Numbered from the stretch's first letter, positions 1 to 11,485 are shown. The stretch: DNA of 64,000 nt from Candidatus Deferrimicrobiaceae bacterium (GCA_036504035.1 DASXVV010000014.1:62001-126000), one strand, 5' to 3'. Translations and numbers: made by a program. The notes: generated by a model not told the origin, from the letters alone.

Positions 1-1895
1 TGCGCAAGGTGCCCCGGGAAAAGCTGCCCGAGGTCGCCGCCGAACTGCGCGAGGCGATCGTGCAGACCGTGGCGCAAACGGGCGGCCACCTGGCCTCGAG
101 CCTGGGCGTGGTCGAGCTGACGCTCGCGCTCCATTACCAGTTCGACAGCCCGCGTGACAGGATCGTCTGGGATGTCGGGCACCAGGCCTACGCGCACAAG
201 ATCCTGACCGGCCGGCGCGGCCAGTTCCCGACGCTGCGCACGCTCGACGGCATCTCCGGATTCCCCCGCATCTCCGAAAGCCCGCACGACGCCTTCGGCG
301 TCGGGCACTCGGGCACCTCGATCTCCGCGGCGCTCGGCATGGCGGCGGCGCGCGACATGTCGGGCAGGGACAACAAGGTGATCGCCGTGATCGGCGACGG
401 GTCGCTGTCGTCCGGCCTGGCCTTCGAAGGGCTCAACGACGCGGGGCACCAGGACCGGAACCTCATCGTCGTGCTCAACGACAACGAGTGGTCGATCTCG
501 CAAAACGTCGGGGCGCTCTCCGGCTACCTGAACAGCATTATGACCGGCCGCTTTTACACAGGGCTCCGCCGCCGGATCGAGACGTTCCTCAAGTCGCTGC
601 CGCACGGGCAGCTCATGGCCCGCATCGGCAAGAAGGCCGAGGAGCTGGCGAAAGGCTTTATCGTCCCGGGGATCCTGTTCGAGGAGTTGGGATTCACATA
701 CATAGGCCCCATTCCCGGGCACGGCATCGAGGATCTTCTTAGGACGTTCGAGAACCTGGCCAATCTCGAGGGGCCGCTGCTGGTGCATGTCCTGACCTCC
801 AAGGGAAAGGGGTTTGCCCCGGCCGAGTCGAACCCCGAGTATTTCCATGGCGTAGGCAGCTTCGATCCCAAGACGGGCGAAGGCAAGGCGAGCAAGGCCG
901 CCCCGTCCTACACCGACGTCTTCGGAGAGACGCTGGTCGAGATCGCGGCCGACAACCCCGATGTCGTGGGGATCACCGCCGCCATGTGCGGCGGGACCGG
1001 CCTGACGGCCTTCAGCGAGCGCTTCCCCGACCGGTTCTTCGACGTAGGCATCGCCGAGGGGCATGCGGTCACGTTCGCCGCGGGCCTGGCCCGCGAAGGC
1101 AAGATCCCGGTCGTCGCGATCTACTCGACCTTCCTGCAGCGGGCCTACGACCAGATCATCCACGACGTCTGCCTCCAGAACCTGCCGGTGGTTTTCGCCG
1201 TCGACCGGGGCGGCCTCGTCGGCGCCGACGGCGCGACGCACCAGGGGCTTTTCGACTTGTCTTTCCTTCGGCATATTCCCAACCTGACGGTCATGGCGCC
1301 CGGCGACGAGCATGAGTTGCCGGTGATGCTTCGCGCCGCCGTGAATTCGGGCAGGCCCGTCGCCATCCGCTTCCCGCGGGGTGCCGGCGCGGGGACGCCG
1401 AAACCCGCCGAGCCGCCGCAGCTGCACTGGGGAAAGGCCGAGCTCGCCGTCGACGGGAAAGACATTCTCATCGTCGCGATCGGCGCCACGGTCGTCCCCG
1501 CACTCTACGCGGCGTCCGAGCTCGGGCGGCGCGGCATCTCTGCCGCCGTCGTCAACACCCGATTCGTCAAGCCGCTCGACGTCGATCTCATCCTGCCGCT
1601 GGCAAACCGGATCGGGCATGTGCTGACCGTCGAGGAGAACGTCCTGGCGGGAGGTTTCGGCGCCGCCCTGCTCGAGGCGTTCGAAGAGGCCGGCACGTTC
1701 CCGCACCAGATTCGGCGGCTCGGCGTCCACGACGCTTTCGTCGAGCACGGGAGCCCGGCACAGCTTCGGGCCGCGCTGGGACTCGACGGCGATGCCATCG
1801 TCGAAGAGGCCATCCGGATGCTCGCGGGCAGCGGGAAATCGCTGTTCCCCTCGATCCTCAGCGGCATCAAGTCGCGATTCGAAAAGATTGTCTGA
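1..1895 (+). CDS. dxs: 1-deoxy-D-xylulose-5-phosphate synthase, 5' end cut by window
   Basis: This enzyme condenses pyruvate and glyceraldehyde 3-phosphate with thiamine diphosphate, the first step of the MEP isoprenoid pathway, in the cytoplasm. The frame is open to the left edge, and the first visible residues correspond to about residue 20 of normal DXS, so the true start lies outside the window; the GTG at 9 is not the start. Counting from that GTG, the TGGHL...SLGVVELTLALH segment, VWDVGHQAY, the thiamine motif GDGS (about 129) with its Asn near 157, and the GIAEGHA catalytic segment are all present. The C-terminal transketolase domain is complete. The tlyA-type gene overlaps its stop. 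Confidence 0.96.
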   Translation, partial: RKVPREKLPEVAAELREAIVQTVAQTGGHLASSLGVVELTLALHYQFDSPRDRIVWDVGHQAYAHKILTGRRGQFPTLRTLDGISGFPRISESPHDAFGVGHSGTSISAALGMAAARDMSGRDNKVIAVIGDGSLSSGLAFEGLNDAGHQDRNLIVVLNDNEWSISQNVGALSGYLNSIMTGRFYTGLRRRIETFLKSLPHGQLMARIGKKAEELAKGFIVPGILFEELGFTYIGPIPGHGIEDLLRTFENLANLEGPLLVHVLTSKGKGFAPAESNPEYFHGVGSFDPKTGEGKASKAAPSYTDVFGETLVEIAADNPDVVGITAAMCGGTGLTAFSERFPDRFFDVGIAEGHAVTFAAGLAREGKIPVVAIYSTFLQRAYDQIIHDVCLQNLPVVFAVDRGGLVGADGATHQGLFDLSFLRHIPNLTVMAPGDEHELPVMLRAAVNSGRPVAIRFPRGAGAGTPKPAEPPQLHWGKAELAVDGKDILIVAIGATVVPALYAASELGRRGISAAVVNTRFVKPLDVDLILPLANRIGHVLTVEENVLAGGFGAALLEAFEEAGTFPHQIRRLGVHDAFVEHGSPAQLRAALGLDGDAIVEEAIRMLAGSGKSLFPSILSGIKSRFEKIV

Positions 1896-2664
1896 TCCCC
1901 AAAAGACGAAGGCTCCCCGCGCGCGACTCGACGTGGCGCTGGTTGACCATGGGCTTGCCGAGACGCGCGCGAAGGCGCAGGCGCTGATCCTGGCCGGTCG
2001 CGTCCTGGTCGACGGGGTTCCGGTCGACAAATGCGGCACTCCGGTCCGAGAGGGGCAATCAATTTCCCTCAAGGAAGCCCGCCGCCCCTTCGTTTCCCGC
2101 GGCGGGGAAAAGCTGGACGGCGCGCTCGACGACCTCGGAGTCCCGGTCGAGGGTGCAATCGCGCTCGATGTCGGCGCCTCGACGGGCGGGTTCACCGACT
2201 GCCTCCTGCGGCGCGGCGCCGCCCGGGTTTACGCCGTCGACGTCGGCGAGCGGCTGATCGACGAGCGGCTCCGGCACGACCCGAGGGTGACCGTCATCGA
2301 GCGGGTCAATTTCCGCCATGCGACGCCCGGGCTGATCCCCGAAAAGGCCACCCTCGCGACGGTCGACGTCTCCTTCATCTCGCTCCGCCACATCCTGATC
2401 CCGCTGCGGGAGCTGCTGGCTCCCGTCGCCCGGGTGCTCGCGATGGTGAAACCGCAATTCGAGGTGGGACGGGAATCGGTCGGGAAGGGCGGGGTCGTTC
2501 GCGACGATACCCTCCGGGCTCTCGCGGTCGACGGCGTTTCCGCGTTTGCCGAGGCGCACGGTTACCGGCTTCTGGGGAAGGCCGAAAGTCGCGTCTCCGG
2601 GCCGAAAGGGAACCGCGAGGTGTTCATCCTGCTGGAAGTCGTATCGCCGGCAGAATGCCCATGA
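1888..2664 (+). CDS. tlyA: TlyA-family rRNA 2'-O-methyltransferase (S4 + FtsJ-like)
   Basis: This is a 258-residue protein with an N-terminal S4 RNA-binding domain (RLDVALVDHGLAETR, then ALILAGRVLVDG) and a Rossmann methyltransferase with the SAM loop DVGASTGGFTD and the MVKPQFEVG catalytic segment. TlyA proteins 2'-O-methylate ribose in rRNA; the exact target here is not known. I chose the TTG at 1888, overlapping the dxs stop by 8 bases, because it keeps the conserved RLDV start of the S4 domain and gives the usual family length. The longer ATG at 1792 would lie deep inside dxs. Adjacency of dxs and tlyA is common in bacteria and suggests co-transcription. Confidence 0.9.
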   Translation: MSDPQKTKAPRARLDVALVDHGLAETRAKAQALILAGRVLVDGVPVDKCGTPVREGQSISLKEARRPFVSRGGEKLDGALDDLGVPVEGAIALDVGASTGGFTDCLLRRGAARVYAVDVGERLIDERLRHDPRVTVIERVNFRHATPGLIPEKATLATVDVSFISLRHILIPLRELLAPVARVLAMVKPQFEVGRESVGKGGVVRDDTLRALAVDGVSAFAEAHGYRLLGKAESRVSGPKGNREVFILLEVVSPAECP

Positions 2665-2719
2665 ATATTTTCCGCGATATTGCCGAAAAGGATTGAGCGA
2701 CCGCAAGACGTCGATATCC

Positions 2720-2748
2720 TTGACTTCCCGGGGGTCGAAAGGTACTTT
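2720..2748 (+). promoter_or_regulatory. Possible sigma-70-type promoter for LysM gene
   Basis: TTGACT at 2720 is followed after 17 bases by TACTTT at 2743. The -10 box is poor. A second AT-rich box, TATAAA, begins at 2754 without a well-spaced -35. The site lies in the gap between tlyA and the LysM gene. Confidence 0.35.
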
Positions 2749-2783
2749 TTCTTATAAAGAGCGTCCGAAGCGAGGTGCGTGGC

Positions 2784-3890
2784 ATGAAAAGACGGGTTGC
2801 TGTTCTGGCGCTGTTCGCCGTTCTGGGAGTCGGTTTTCTCCCGGGGGCGTTGCGTGCCGCCACCGATGGGCAGGATGCCCCGAAGGGAGCCGCCGCCTGG
2901 CCGGATGGCTTGCGTTACAAGGTGGCCGCCGGCGATACCCTGTGGGATCTGTCGGCGAAATATCTGGGGTCCCCCTGGAAGTGGGTCGAACTGTGGGAGC
3001 GCAACCGCTTCCTGACCAATCCCCACTACATCTATCCCGGCACGGAGATTACGATCTTCCCCCCGCCCGAGCGGGACTACCAGGTGGCCGGCGCTCCACC
3101 GCCGCGGCCCGTCCCCGTCGCCTCGGCCCAGAACCCCGAACCGCTGCCGGCCGAACCCGAGCCGGTCAGGGCACCGGCCATCCGGTCCAAGCCTGCCCCG
3201 GCCGGCCCCCGGATGCTCAACATCAAACCGGCGGATTTCATCCACACCGGAGAGTTCACCCGGGCCCTTCCCAAGACGATCGCCACGATCCGGGGCGGTG
3301 AAGGCCGCCAGCAGGAATTCGCGGAGGGCGACAAACTCTACCTGACGATGAAGAATCCGCTGCCCGACGGCCAGCTGCTGGGCGTCTACCGGGTGCGGGG
3401 GCCGATCACCATCCCTTCCGCCCGGCCCTTCGCCGGGTACGTGAAGTACCTCGTCGGCGTCATCCAGGTGACCGGAACCGAGGACGGATCCACGACCGGC
3501 AAGGTCCGCTTTTCGTTCGAGGATATCGTGCAGACCGACTTGATCACCGACGAGATTCCTGCCTACAAGCCCGTGGCGATCAACCCGGGAGACGCGGGAC
3601 TCAAGGGCGTCGTCATCACCGGCCGCCGCGAGAATCGCGAAATGGCAACCGGCGATTCCATCTACCTCGACCAGGGCGAGAAGGCGGGCGTCGCGGTAGG
3701 CAACGTCTTCCGCATCTTCAACGAGGAGGCGGGAAAGATGGACGAGGCGACCCAGGAAGTCGCTCCGCGCATCGAGGTGGCGCGTGCGGTCGTCATCAAC
3801 ACCACGCAGACGTTCTCGACCGCCTACGTGGTCGAGAGCCGGCAGTCGTTCCCTGCGGGGGTCGGCGTAGTCCGGGGAGTTCCCCGCTAG
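2784..3890 (+). CDS. LysM-domain envelope protein
   Basis: This 368-residue secreted protein has a signal peptide (KRRVAVLALFAVLGVGFLPG, cleavage near ALRAA) and one LysM domain at about 45-95 (YKVAAGDTLWDLSAKYLG ... IYPGTEITIF), which binds peptidoglycan glycan strands. A Pro-rich linker and a C-terminal beta-rich region of about 230 residues with no enzyme motif follow. The ATG at 2784 has a GAGGTG ribosome site six bases upstream; the GTG at 2775 would overlap it. It probably acts in the periplasm as a wall-bound structural or scaffolding protein. LysM proteins next to dprA occur in related genomes, but the role is unknown to me. Confidence 0.88.
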   Translation: MKRRVAVLALFAVLGVGFLPGALRAATDGQDAPKGAAAWPDGLRYKVAAGDTLWDLSAKYLGSPWKWVELWERNRFLTNPHYIYPGTEITIFPPPERDYQVAGAPPPRPVPVASAQNPEPLPAEPEPVRAPAIRSKPAPAGPRMLNIKPADFIHTGEFTRALPKTIATIRGGEGRQQEFAEGDKLYLTMKNPLPDGQLLGVYRVRGPITIPSARPFAGYVKYLVGVIQVTGTEDGSTTGKVRFSFEDIVQTDLITDEIPAYKPVAINPGDAGLKGVVITGRRENREMATGDSIYLDQGEKAGVAVGNVFRIFNEEAGKMDEATQEVAPRIEVARAVVINTTQTFSTAYVVESRQSFPAGVGVVRGVPR

Positions 3891-3974
3891 CATCAACGGC
3901 ACGAGGTTTGATGAGATCGATGCGCCGGCCCTGCCACCCAGGGTCGGCGCACCTCATTTGCCCTCGGGGGAATC

Positions 3975-5033
3975 TTGTCCACGCCAGAATCGCCGGCGCT
4001 CGACCTGCTGCTTCGCCTGTCCACGATCGAAGGCTTCACGATCCGCCAATTGCGTCGATTGCAGGCCGGATCGCCGCTGCGCCTGGCGGGGCCGCCCGAT
4101 GTTCTGCCGTCCACGACCCTTCTCGAAAAGGGATATGACGCGGTGGTTTCCCGTGTCGCGGGCGAGCAGGTCGATCGCATCCGGAACGATTGCGCCAAGG
4201 CCGGCATCCAAATCATTCCGGCCGGCTCGCCCGAATATCCGACGCGCCTTCTCGAAATCGCCGATGCCCCCTTGGTCCTGTTTCGCCTGGGCCTTTCCGT
4301 CGACACGGATGGGGGCGCGGCCGTCGTCGGGAGTCGAGCCCCGACCGCTCCCGGAAAGGCGTTCGCGAAAGAATTGTCGGCGGACCTCTCGGCCGACGGG
4401 GTCGTTATCGTCAGCGGGCTGGCGCGGGGGGTCGACACGGCGGCGCACGAGGGGGCGCTCGAAGGCGGGGGGCCGACCGTCGCGGTGCTCGGTTGCGGCG
4501 TCGATGTCGTCTATCCGCCCGAATCGGGTCGATTGCGCGAACGGATCCGCGAGCGGGGGGCGATCATCTCCGAATACGCCCCCGGAAGCGCGCCGGTTGC
4601 CTGGCGATTCCCCGCAAGGAACCGGATCGTCAGCGGAATGACGCGGGCGACGATCGTCGCAGAGGCGTCGCTTCGAAGCGGCGCCCTTATCACCGCCCGG
4701 CTGGCGCTCGACCAGGGACGCGAGGTGATGGCGGTGCCGGGAAGCCCTTTTTTCCCGCACACGGCCGGCAGCAACCGGCTGCTTCGAGATGGCGCCGCGC
4801 CGGTGACCTGCGCGGGCGACGTGCTGCTCGCGCTGGGGAGGCCGCCGGGTCCCGATCCCTCGACGCCCGAAGGAAAAGTGGTTCGATATCTCCGGAAGGC
4901 GAGGCACGTCGAAGAGATCGCCAGGGGGCTCCGGTTGCCGGCCTGCGACCTGCTGCCACTCCTCCTCCGGATGGAGCAGACGAATTTGATTAGGAAAACC
5001 GCGGGCAACTATTATATAAGAATGACCGTTTGA
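3975..5033 (+). CDS. dprA: DNA-processing protein DprA
   Basis: DprA binds incoming single-stranded DNA during transformation and loads RecA. The 352 residues include the Rossmann-like core with VVGSRAPTAPG (about 117-127), VSGLARGVDTAAHEGAL, AVLGCGVDVVYPPE and the later RNRIVSGM segment. The C-terminal 65 residues form the winged-helix region found in many DprA proteins. Translation begins at TTG 3975 behind a GGGGGAA ribosome site. topA follows 40 bases after the stop, the usual dprA-topA order. No other competence gene is visible, but the type IV pilus genes downstream could serve DNA uptake. Confidence 0.94.
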   Translation: MSTPESPALDLLLRLSTIEGFTIRQLRRLQAGSPLRLAGPPDVLPSTTLLEKGYDAVVSRVAGEQVDRIRNDCAKAGIQIIPAGSPEYPTRLLEIADAPLVLFRLGLSVDTDGGAAVVGSRAPTAPGKAFAKELSADLSADGVVIVSGLARGVDTAAHEGALEGGGPTVAVLGCGVDVVYPPESGRLRERIRERGAIISEYAPGSAPVAWRFPARNRIVSGMTRATIVAEASLRSGALITARLALDQGREVMAVPGSPFFPHTAGSNRLLRDGAAPVTCAGDVLLALGRPPGPDPSTPEGKVVRYLRKARHVEEIARGLRLPACDLLPLLLRMEQTNLIRKTAGNYYIRMTV

Positions 5034-5073
5034 ACAAGTCTTCCCGGCAAAGATGCCCGGGTGCGGAGGAACG

Positions 5074-7415
5074 ATGTCAAAATCTCTCGTCGTGGTCGAA
5101 TCGCCGGCCAAGGCCAAGACCATACAAAAGATACTGGGGCGCGGATTCCAGGTGCTTTCCTCGATGGGGCACGTGATGGATCTTCCCAAGAGCCGGATCG
5201 GGGTCGACGTCGACAACGGCTTCGAGCCTTCCTACGTCGTCATCAAGGATCGCAAGAAGGTTCTCGGTGAGATCCTCGAGGCCTCCCGGACGGTTTCCAC
5301 CGTCTATCTGGCGCCCGACCCCGACCGCGAGGGGGAGGCGATCGCGTGGCATATCGCCCAGGCCATCCGGGCCGACGCGCTCAAAAAGAAGGGGCGCAGC
5401 AAGAAGGCCGAGGCCGCCAAGCCGAAGACGCCCGTCGAGATCCGCCGCGTCATGTTCCACGAGATCACGAAGAAGGGCATCACCGAGGGGATGGCCAATC
5501 CGCTCGAGCTCGACCGGCAGCGGTTCGACGCCCAGCAGGCCCGCCGGATCCTCGACCGGCTCGTCGGCTACACGCTCAGCCCCCTGTTGTGGAGCAAGGT
5601 CCAGCGGGGCCTTTCCGCCGGGCGGGTCCAGTCGGTCGCCGTCAAGATCGTCTGCGACCGCGAAAAGCAGATCAATGCGTTCGTTCCCGAGGAATACTGG
5701 TCGCTGACCGCGCGCTTCAATGCGGCATTGCCGCCCTCGTTCCTGGCCAAGCTCACCGAAGCGGGGGGAGAGAAGGTGCGTCCCCGCACGGGCGACGAGA
5801 CGCAAGCGCTGAAGGAAGCGGTCCTGAACGGCCCCTTCGTGGTCAAGGAGGTCAAGAAGAAGACGCGCCGCCGTACCGCACCGGCGCCGTTCACCACCTC
5901 CAAGCTCCAGCAGGAAGCGTCGCGCAGCCTGCGCATGCAGCCCTACAAGACGATGATGGTGGCCCAGTCGCTCTACGAAGGGGTCGATATCCCGGGCGCA
6001 GGCCTCGTGGGCCTCATCACCTATATGCGTACCGACTCGATGCGCGTGGCCGACGAGGCGCTCCTCGCCGTCCGGGACCACATCCGGTCCACCTACGGCG
6101 AAGCCTGGCTCCCGGAAGTCCCCAATCAGTACAAGAACCGGAAAAGCGCCCAGGACGCGCACGAAGCGATCCGTCCCACCTCCATGGAATATTCCCCGGA
6201 GGCGGTCCGGTCCATCCTGTCGCGCGACCAGTTCCGGCTCTACGAGCTGATCTGGAAGCGGTTCGTCGCATCGCAGATGACGCCGGCCGAATTCGAGCAG
6301 ACCACGGTCGATATCCGGTGCGATCCGGCGGGCGCACCGGCGGGCGGCTACCTGTTTCGCGCATCCGGCTCGGTGCCCCGCTTTTCGGGCTACCTCGAGG
6401 TCTACCAGGAATCGGTCGACGTCGACGCGACCACATCGGCCACCGATCCCGACAAGGAAGATGCCGACACGCTCCTTCCCGCCCTGACCGAGGGCGAGAA
6501 GCTTGCGCTGGCCGAGTTGCTCCCCGCCCAGCATTTCACCCAGCCTCCGCCCCGTTTCAGCGAAAGCTCCCTCATCAAGGAGCTCGAAGAGCAGGGGATC
6601 GGCCGCCCGTCGACCTATGCTTCAATCGTCAAGACCATCAAGGACCGGCACTACGCCAAGCTCGAAGAGGGGCGCTTCCGGCCGACCGAGCTCGGCAACG
6701 TCGTCACCGACCTGCTCGAGGCCAGCTTCCCCAGGGTGATGGAGGTGGCGTTCACGGCGCAGATGGAAGAGGAGCTCGACCAGGTCGAAGACGGCGAGCG
6801 CGAGTTCCGGCAGACGCTCGACGATTTCTACCAGCCATTTTCCGAAGAGCTCGAGCGGGCGAAGATCGCCATGCCCAAGGTCAAGGACGAGCTGATCGCG
6901 ACGGGCATCCCGTGCACCGCCTGCGGCGGCGAGATGGTCATCCGGTTCGGCCGTGCGGGCCGCTTCCTGGCCTGTCGCAACTATCCCGAGTGCAAGAACA
7001 CCGCAAACTTCCGCGAGACCGAGGACGGCAAGGTCGAGATCCTTCCCGACGAAGAGGCGGGCGTCGACTGCGACAAGTGCGGCAAGCCGATGATCGTGCG
7101 CCGCTGGAAGGGGGCGCGCTACATCGCCTGCTCGGGTTATCCCGAGTGCCGGAACAGCAAGCCTTGGCCGACCGGCGTCAAGTGCCCCGAGTGCCATGAG
7201 GGCGACATGGTCGAGCGCGTCTCGCGGTTCGGCAAGATGTTCTACAGCTGCTCGCGCTATCCCGACTGCAAGTTCGCCTCGTGGACGAAGCCGTTGGCGC
7301 TGACCTGCCCCGAATGCGGATTCCCTGCGATGACCGAGCGGACCCGCAAAGGGGGCGAAACGGTGATCGCCTGCCTCCGCAAGGGATGCAAGGGGCGATT
7401 GGTATCTGAGGGCTG

Positions 7416-7416
<1 letters not shown>
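5074..7416 (+). CDS. topA: DNA topoisomerase I (type IA)
   Basis: This enzyme relaxes negative supercoils by a transient single-strand break. From the ATG at 5074 (GGAGGA ribosome site) it is 780 residues. The Toprim domain carries Glu9 in VVVESPAKA and the acidic cluster PDPDREGE at 81-88. LSAGRVQS is near 180 and the nucleophile is Tyr317 in ITYMRTDS. The C-terminus has four Cys4 zinc-ribbon repeats (CTACGG, CDKCGK, CPECHE and CPECGF starts), one more than the three of E. coli TopA. The ATG at 5053 is upstream of the ribosome site and was rejected. The stop overlaps the pilR start (TGATG). Confidence 0.97.
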
Positions 7417-8939
<1,523 letters not shown>

Positions 8940-8988
8940 TTAAATGCGCTAAAGTTTGCCCGTCGGCTTCCGATAAGTTACTCGCATG

Positions 8989-9004
8989 TGGCACGTAGCG
9001 TGCT
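8989..9004 (+). promoter_or_regulatory. Sigma-54 promoter of pilA
   Basis: TGGCACG-N4-GTGCT matches the -24/-12 consensus TGGCACG-N4-TTGCW at all but one position, with exactly ten bases between the invariant GG and GC. Transcription should begin near 9015, leaving a leader of about 38 bases with an AAAGGAG ribosome site before the pilA ATG. The activator gene just upstream belongs to the family that needs sigma-54. Confidence 0.88.
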
Positions 9005-9052
9005 GTATCTTGTGGCAACAAGAGATCCCCACTCCAGAAAGGAGACGAAACA

Positions 9053-9553
9053 ATGTTGAACAGCAAAAAAGGCTTTACCCTGATCGAACTGATGATCGTC
9101 GTCGCGATCATCGGCATCCTGGCGGCCATCGCCATCCCGAACTTCATGAAATTCCAGGCCAAGTCGCGCACTGCCGAGGCCAAGACCAACCTGGGCGCCA
9201 TCTTCACCGCCGAGACCTCCTATTTCGGCGACGCCAACAAGTTCGGCGATTTCACGCAGGTCGGCTGGAAGCCGACGGGGATCACGCGCTACCAGTACAC
9301 TCAGGATGGCGCCGTCCAGGCCACGCTTGACTTAATGCATGAGGGCAAACCCGGCGTGCAGGCAGACGGCACGGCACCAGGTTGGCTCGGCGACATTACC
9401 AACACCGGCGTCGCAGGCGAGGCGCCTTCGGTCACGGTCAACACCTTCACGATCGGCGCGGCGGGCAACCCCAACAACAGCACCACCGATCCGCTCGACT
9501 GCTGGGAAATGAACGACGTCCGCATCCTGCGCTACACGCAGACCGGCATCTAA
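9053..9553 (+). CDS. pilA: Type IV major pilin-like protein PilA
   Basis: This is a prepilin of 166 residues. The leader MLNSKKG is cleaved before Phe8 by prepilin peptidase, and the mature protein starts [20 protein letters not shown] with the essential Glu at +5. This helix forms the pilus core. A C-terminal globular region of about 110 residues follows, with no obvious disulphide pair (a single Cys near the end, in LDCWEMND). It is longer than the about 60-90 residue pilins of some Geobacter species, so it is closer to a conventional pilin or to a fused N- plus C-domain form. It is expressed from the sigma-54 promoter upstream and followed by a strong terminator. Confidence 0.93.
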   Translation: MLNSKKGFTLIELMIVVAIIGILAAIAIPNFMKFQAKSRTAEAKTNLGAIFTAETSYFGDANKFGDFTQVGWKPTGITRYQYTQDGAVQATLDLMHEGKPGVQADGTAPGWLGDITNTGVAGEAPSVTVNTFTIGAAGNPNNSTTDPLDCWEMNDVRILRYTQTGI

Positions 9554-9562
9554 ATCACCGGA

Positions 9563-11485
9563 TTGAACCGGGTACCGTTCAGGGGGGGCTTTGCGCCCCC
9601 CCTTTTTTTTGTCGTCCTGCTGCTCCCCGCGCTCGTCGGCGAAGGGGGGGACTGGCCGCCTGCCACGCTCCTGATCCGCCTGCTCCTGTTCGGCGTCTCC
9701 GCAGCATGCCTGTTCCGACGCGACCGTCTCGTCTTTCGGCCGGCGCTGCCCGACCTGCTTGTACTTGCCCTCTGGCTGCTGTCGGCGGTCTGGGTCGTCC
9801 GTCCGGGTTATGCGTGGCTGACCTACCAGTGGCTGCTCAACTTCACACTTGGATTGCTGCTGTATTCGCTGGTCCGGGGGATGGGAGACGAGCCCGGGCG
9901 GGCGACGGCGCGGCCGTTCCTGATGGCACTCCTCGCGGTATCCATGGGGGAGGCACTTCTCGCGCTCATCCAGCGCTTTGGATTCGGGATTCCGCGTCCT
10001 GCGGGAACGATGGGGAACGCCAACGAACTCGCCGAGCTTCTGCTCTACGGATGCGCAGCCGCGTGGGGTCTGCTGCCCCTGATCGTCGAAACTCCCAGGC
10101 GTCGCGTCGTTGCGGCTGTGGTGACAGTCCTTCTGACCGGGGCACTGCTGGCCACCCGTTCCCGGGGCGCCCTGCTCGTGGCGCTGGTCGCCGTTTCCGT
10201 CCTGCTGATGCGACGCTATGGCCGTTGGCGTGTCATGGCCGGGGTGGCGGTCCTTCTGCTGGTTTTTTTGACCGTTCCCAATCCGCTATCCGAGCGGTTT
10301 ATGGGAAAGGGCGACCCGTACGCCTTCGACCGGATCGCGATTTGGCGCGCGGCCACGCGCATCGCCGTGGCGCATCCGCTCGGGGTCGGTCCCGGACACT
10401 TCCAGTTCTACTGGCCCGCCTACCGCGGTCCTTCGTCGGGCGCGATCGTCCGGTTTGCCAAGCAGGCCAACACCGCACACAGCGAGTTCTTTTCCGCGCT
10501 GTCGGAACAGGGTTTCCCCGGCGCCGTCCTGTTTCTCGGCCTGGGGGTCGTCGCGGTCGTTTCATGGCGGCGTGCGATCTCCTCGAACGACCCGAATCTC
10601 CGTGCCGTTGCGATGTTGCCCTTCATCTCCGGGCTCCACGCCGTGGTCGAATGCAACTACCACATCCTCGGGCTGCTGTTGATCAATGCCACGGCTTTCG
10701 CGATGGTGTGCGGCCGGACCTGGAAACCGTTCGCGGAAATCCCCGTGCGGATCGGTGGGGCAATCAAGTGGGCGGGTGCAACGCTCCTCACCGTGTTGGT
10801 TGTCCTTTCCGGGCTGACGTTTGCCGGCTGGTGGTTCGAACGACAGGGAAACGACGCCTTATTGGCGGGCGACCCCGTAACCGCGGAAAATCGATACCTG
10901 CTGGCCGTCGCCTCGGATCCATTGCGGGCTTCTTTCGCCGACAAGGCGTCCGCCGCCGCGTTCCGGACCGGCTCGACCGGCGCCGGCGGGGGAAACTTCG
11001 CCCGGGCGATCGAACTGGAAATCGAGGCCGCCCAACGGAATCCGCTCGAGGCGCAGTACCCGACGCGGCTTGCCTTTCTCTACAGCCGGTCGACGGCCAT
11101 GGTGCCGCCTGCTCGACGGGGATGGCTGTACGATGGCGCCCTGGCGGCGTGCGACCGTGCGATTTCCCTGAATCCGCACGCCGTGGATGTGCGATATCTG
11201 AAGGCGGTCATCCTCAACGAACTGGGACGACCGGACACCGCGCGCCGGGAAATCTCCCTGGCGCTTCAGGACGAGCCTCGCTATGCAAAAGGATGGGTGC
11301 TGCTCGGCGACCTGTGGCGGTCGCACGACCCGGCAAGGGCGATCGAAGCATACGAAAAGGGGCTTCTTCTGTATTACACTTACAGGGGTGTCGCTAGCGA
11401 ACCGGAGGAAAAAGCATTCCTGCAGGTGGACGTCGTGAGGGTGACCTCGATTCTGGAAGCTTTGAAGGGTGTCGCGGGGCCGTGA
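9563..11485 (+). CDS. O-antigen-ligase/Wzy_C-type membrane protein with C-terminal TPRs
   Basis: The protein has 640 residues. About ten hydrophobic segments cover the first 430, and the Wzy_C region includes HSEFFSALSEQGFPGAVLF, typical of enzymes that move lipid-linked glycans onto lipid A, proteins or growing polymers. Residues about 470-610 form tetratricopeptide repeats (NPHAVDVRYLKAVILNELG, YAKGWVLLGDLW). The only usable start in frame is TTG 9563, just after the pilA stop; the first membrane helix is encoded across the pilA terminator, so no later start preserves it. Position behind pilA recalls pilin oligosaccharyltransferases (TfpO type), but the exporter genes downstream favour a cell-surface polysaccharide. 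Substrate unknown. Confidence 0.85.
   Translation: MNRVPFRGGFAPPLFFVVLLLPALVGEGGDWPPATLLIRLLLFGVSAACLFRRDRLVFRPALPDLLVLALWLLSAVWVVRPGYAWLTYQWLLNFTLGLLLYSLVRGMGDEPGRATARPFLMALLAVSMGEALLALIQRFGFGIPRPAGTMGNANELAELLLYGCAAAWGLLPLIVETPRRRVVAAVVTVLLTGALLATRSRGALLVALVAVSVLLMRRYGRWRVMAGVAVLLLVFLTVPNPLSERFMGKGDPYAFDRIAIWRAATRIAVAHPLGVGPGHFQFYWPAYRGPSSGAIVRFAKQANTAHSEFFSALSEQGFPGAVLFLGLGVVAVVSWRRAISSNDPNLRAVAMLPFISGLHAVVECNYHILGLLLINATAFAMVCGRTWKPFAEIPVRIGGAIKWAGATLLTVLVVLSGLTFAGWWFERQGNDALLAGDPVTAENRYLLAVASDPLRASFADKASAAAFRTGSTGAGGGNFARAIELEIEAAQRNPLEAQYPTRLAFLYSRSTAMVPPARRGWLYDGALAACDRAISLNPHAVDVRYLKAVILNELGRPDTARREISLALQDEPRYAKGWVLLGDLWRSHDPARAIEAYEKGLLLYYTYRGVASEPEEKAFLQVDVVRVTSILEALKGVAGP
9582..9610 (+). 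terminator. Intrinsic terminator of pilA
   Basis: The stem GGGGGGGC (9582-9589) pairs perfectly with GCCCCCCC (9595-9602) around a five-base loop and is followed by eight T. It begins 28 bases after the pilA stop and lies inside the first codons of the next reading frame. Confidence 0.9.

Noticed and set aside
5035-5066. Hairpin CCCGG...CCGGG before topA
   Set aside because: Too short and without a T run, so neither a terminator nor a recognised riboswitch.
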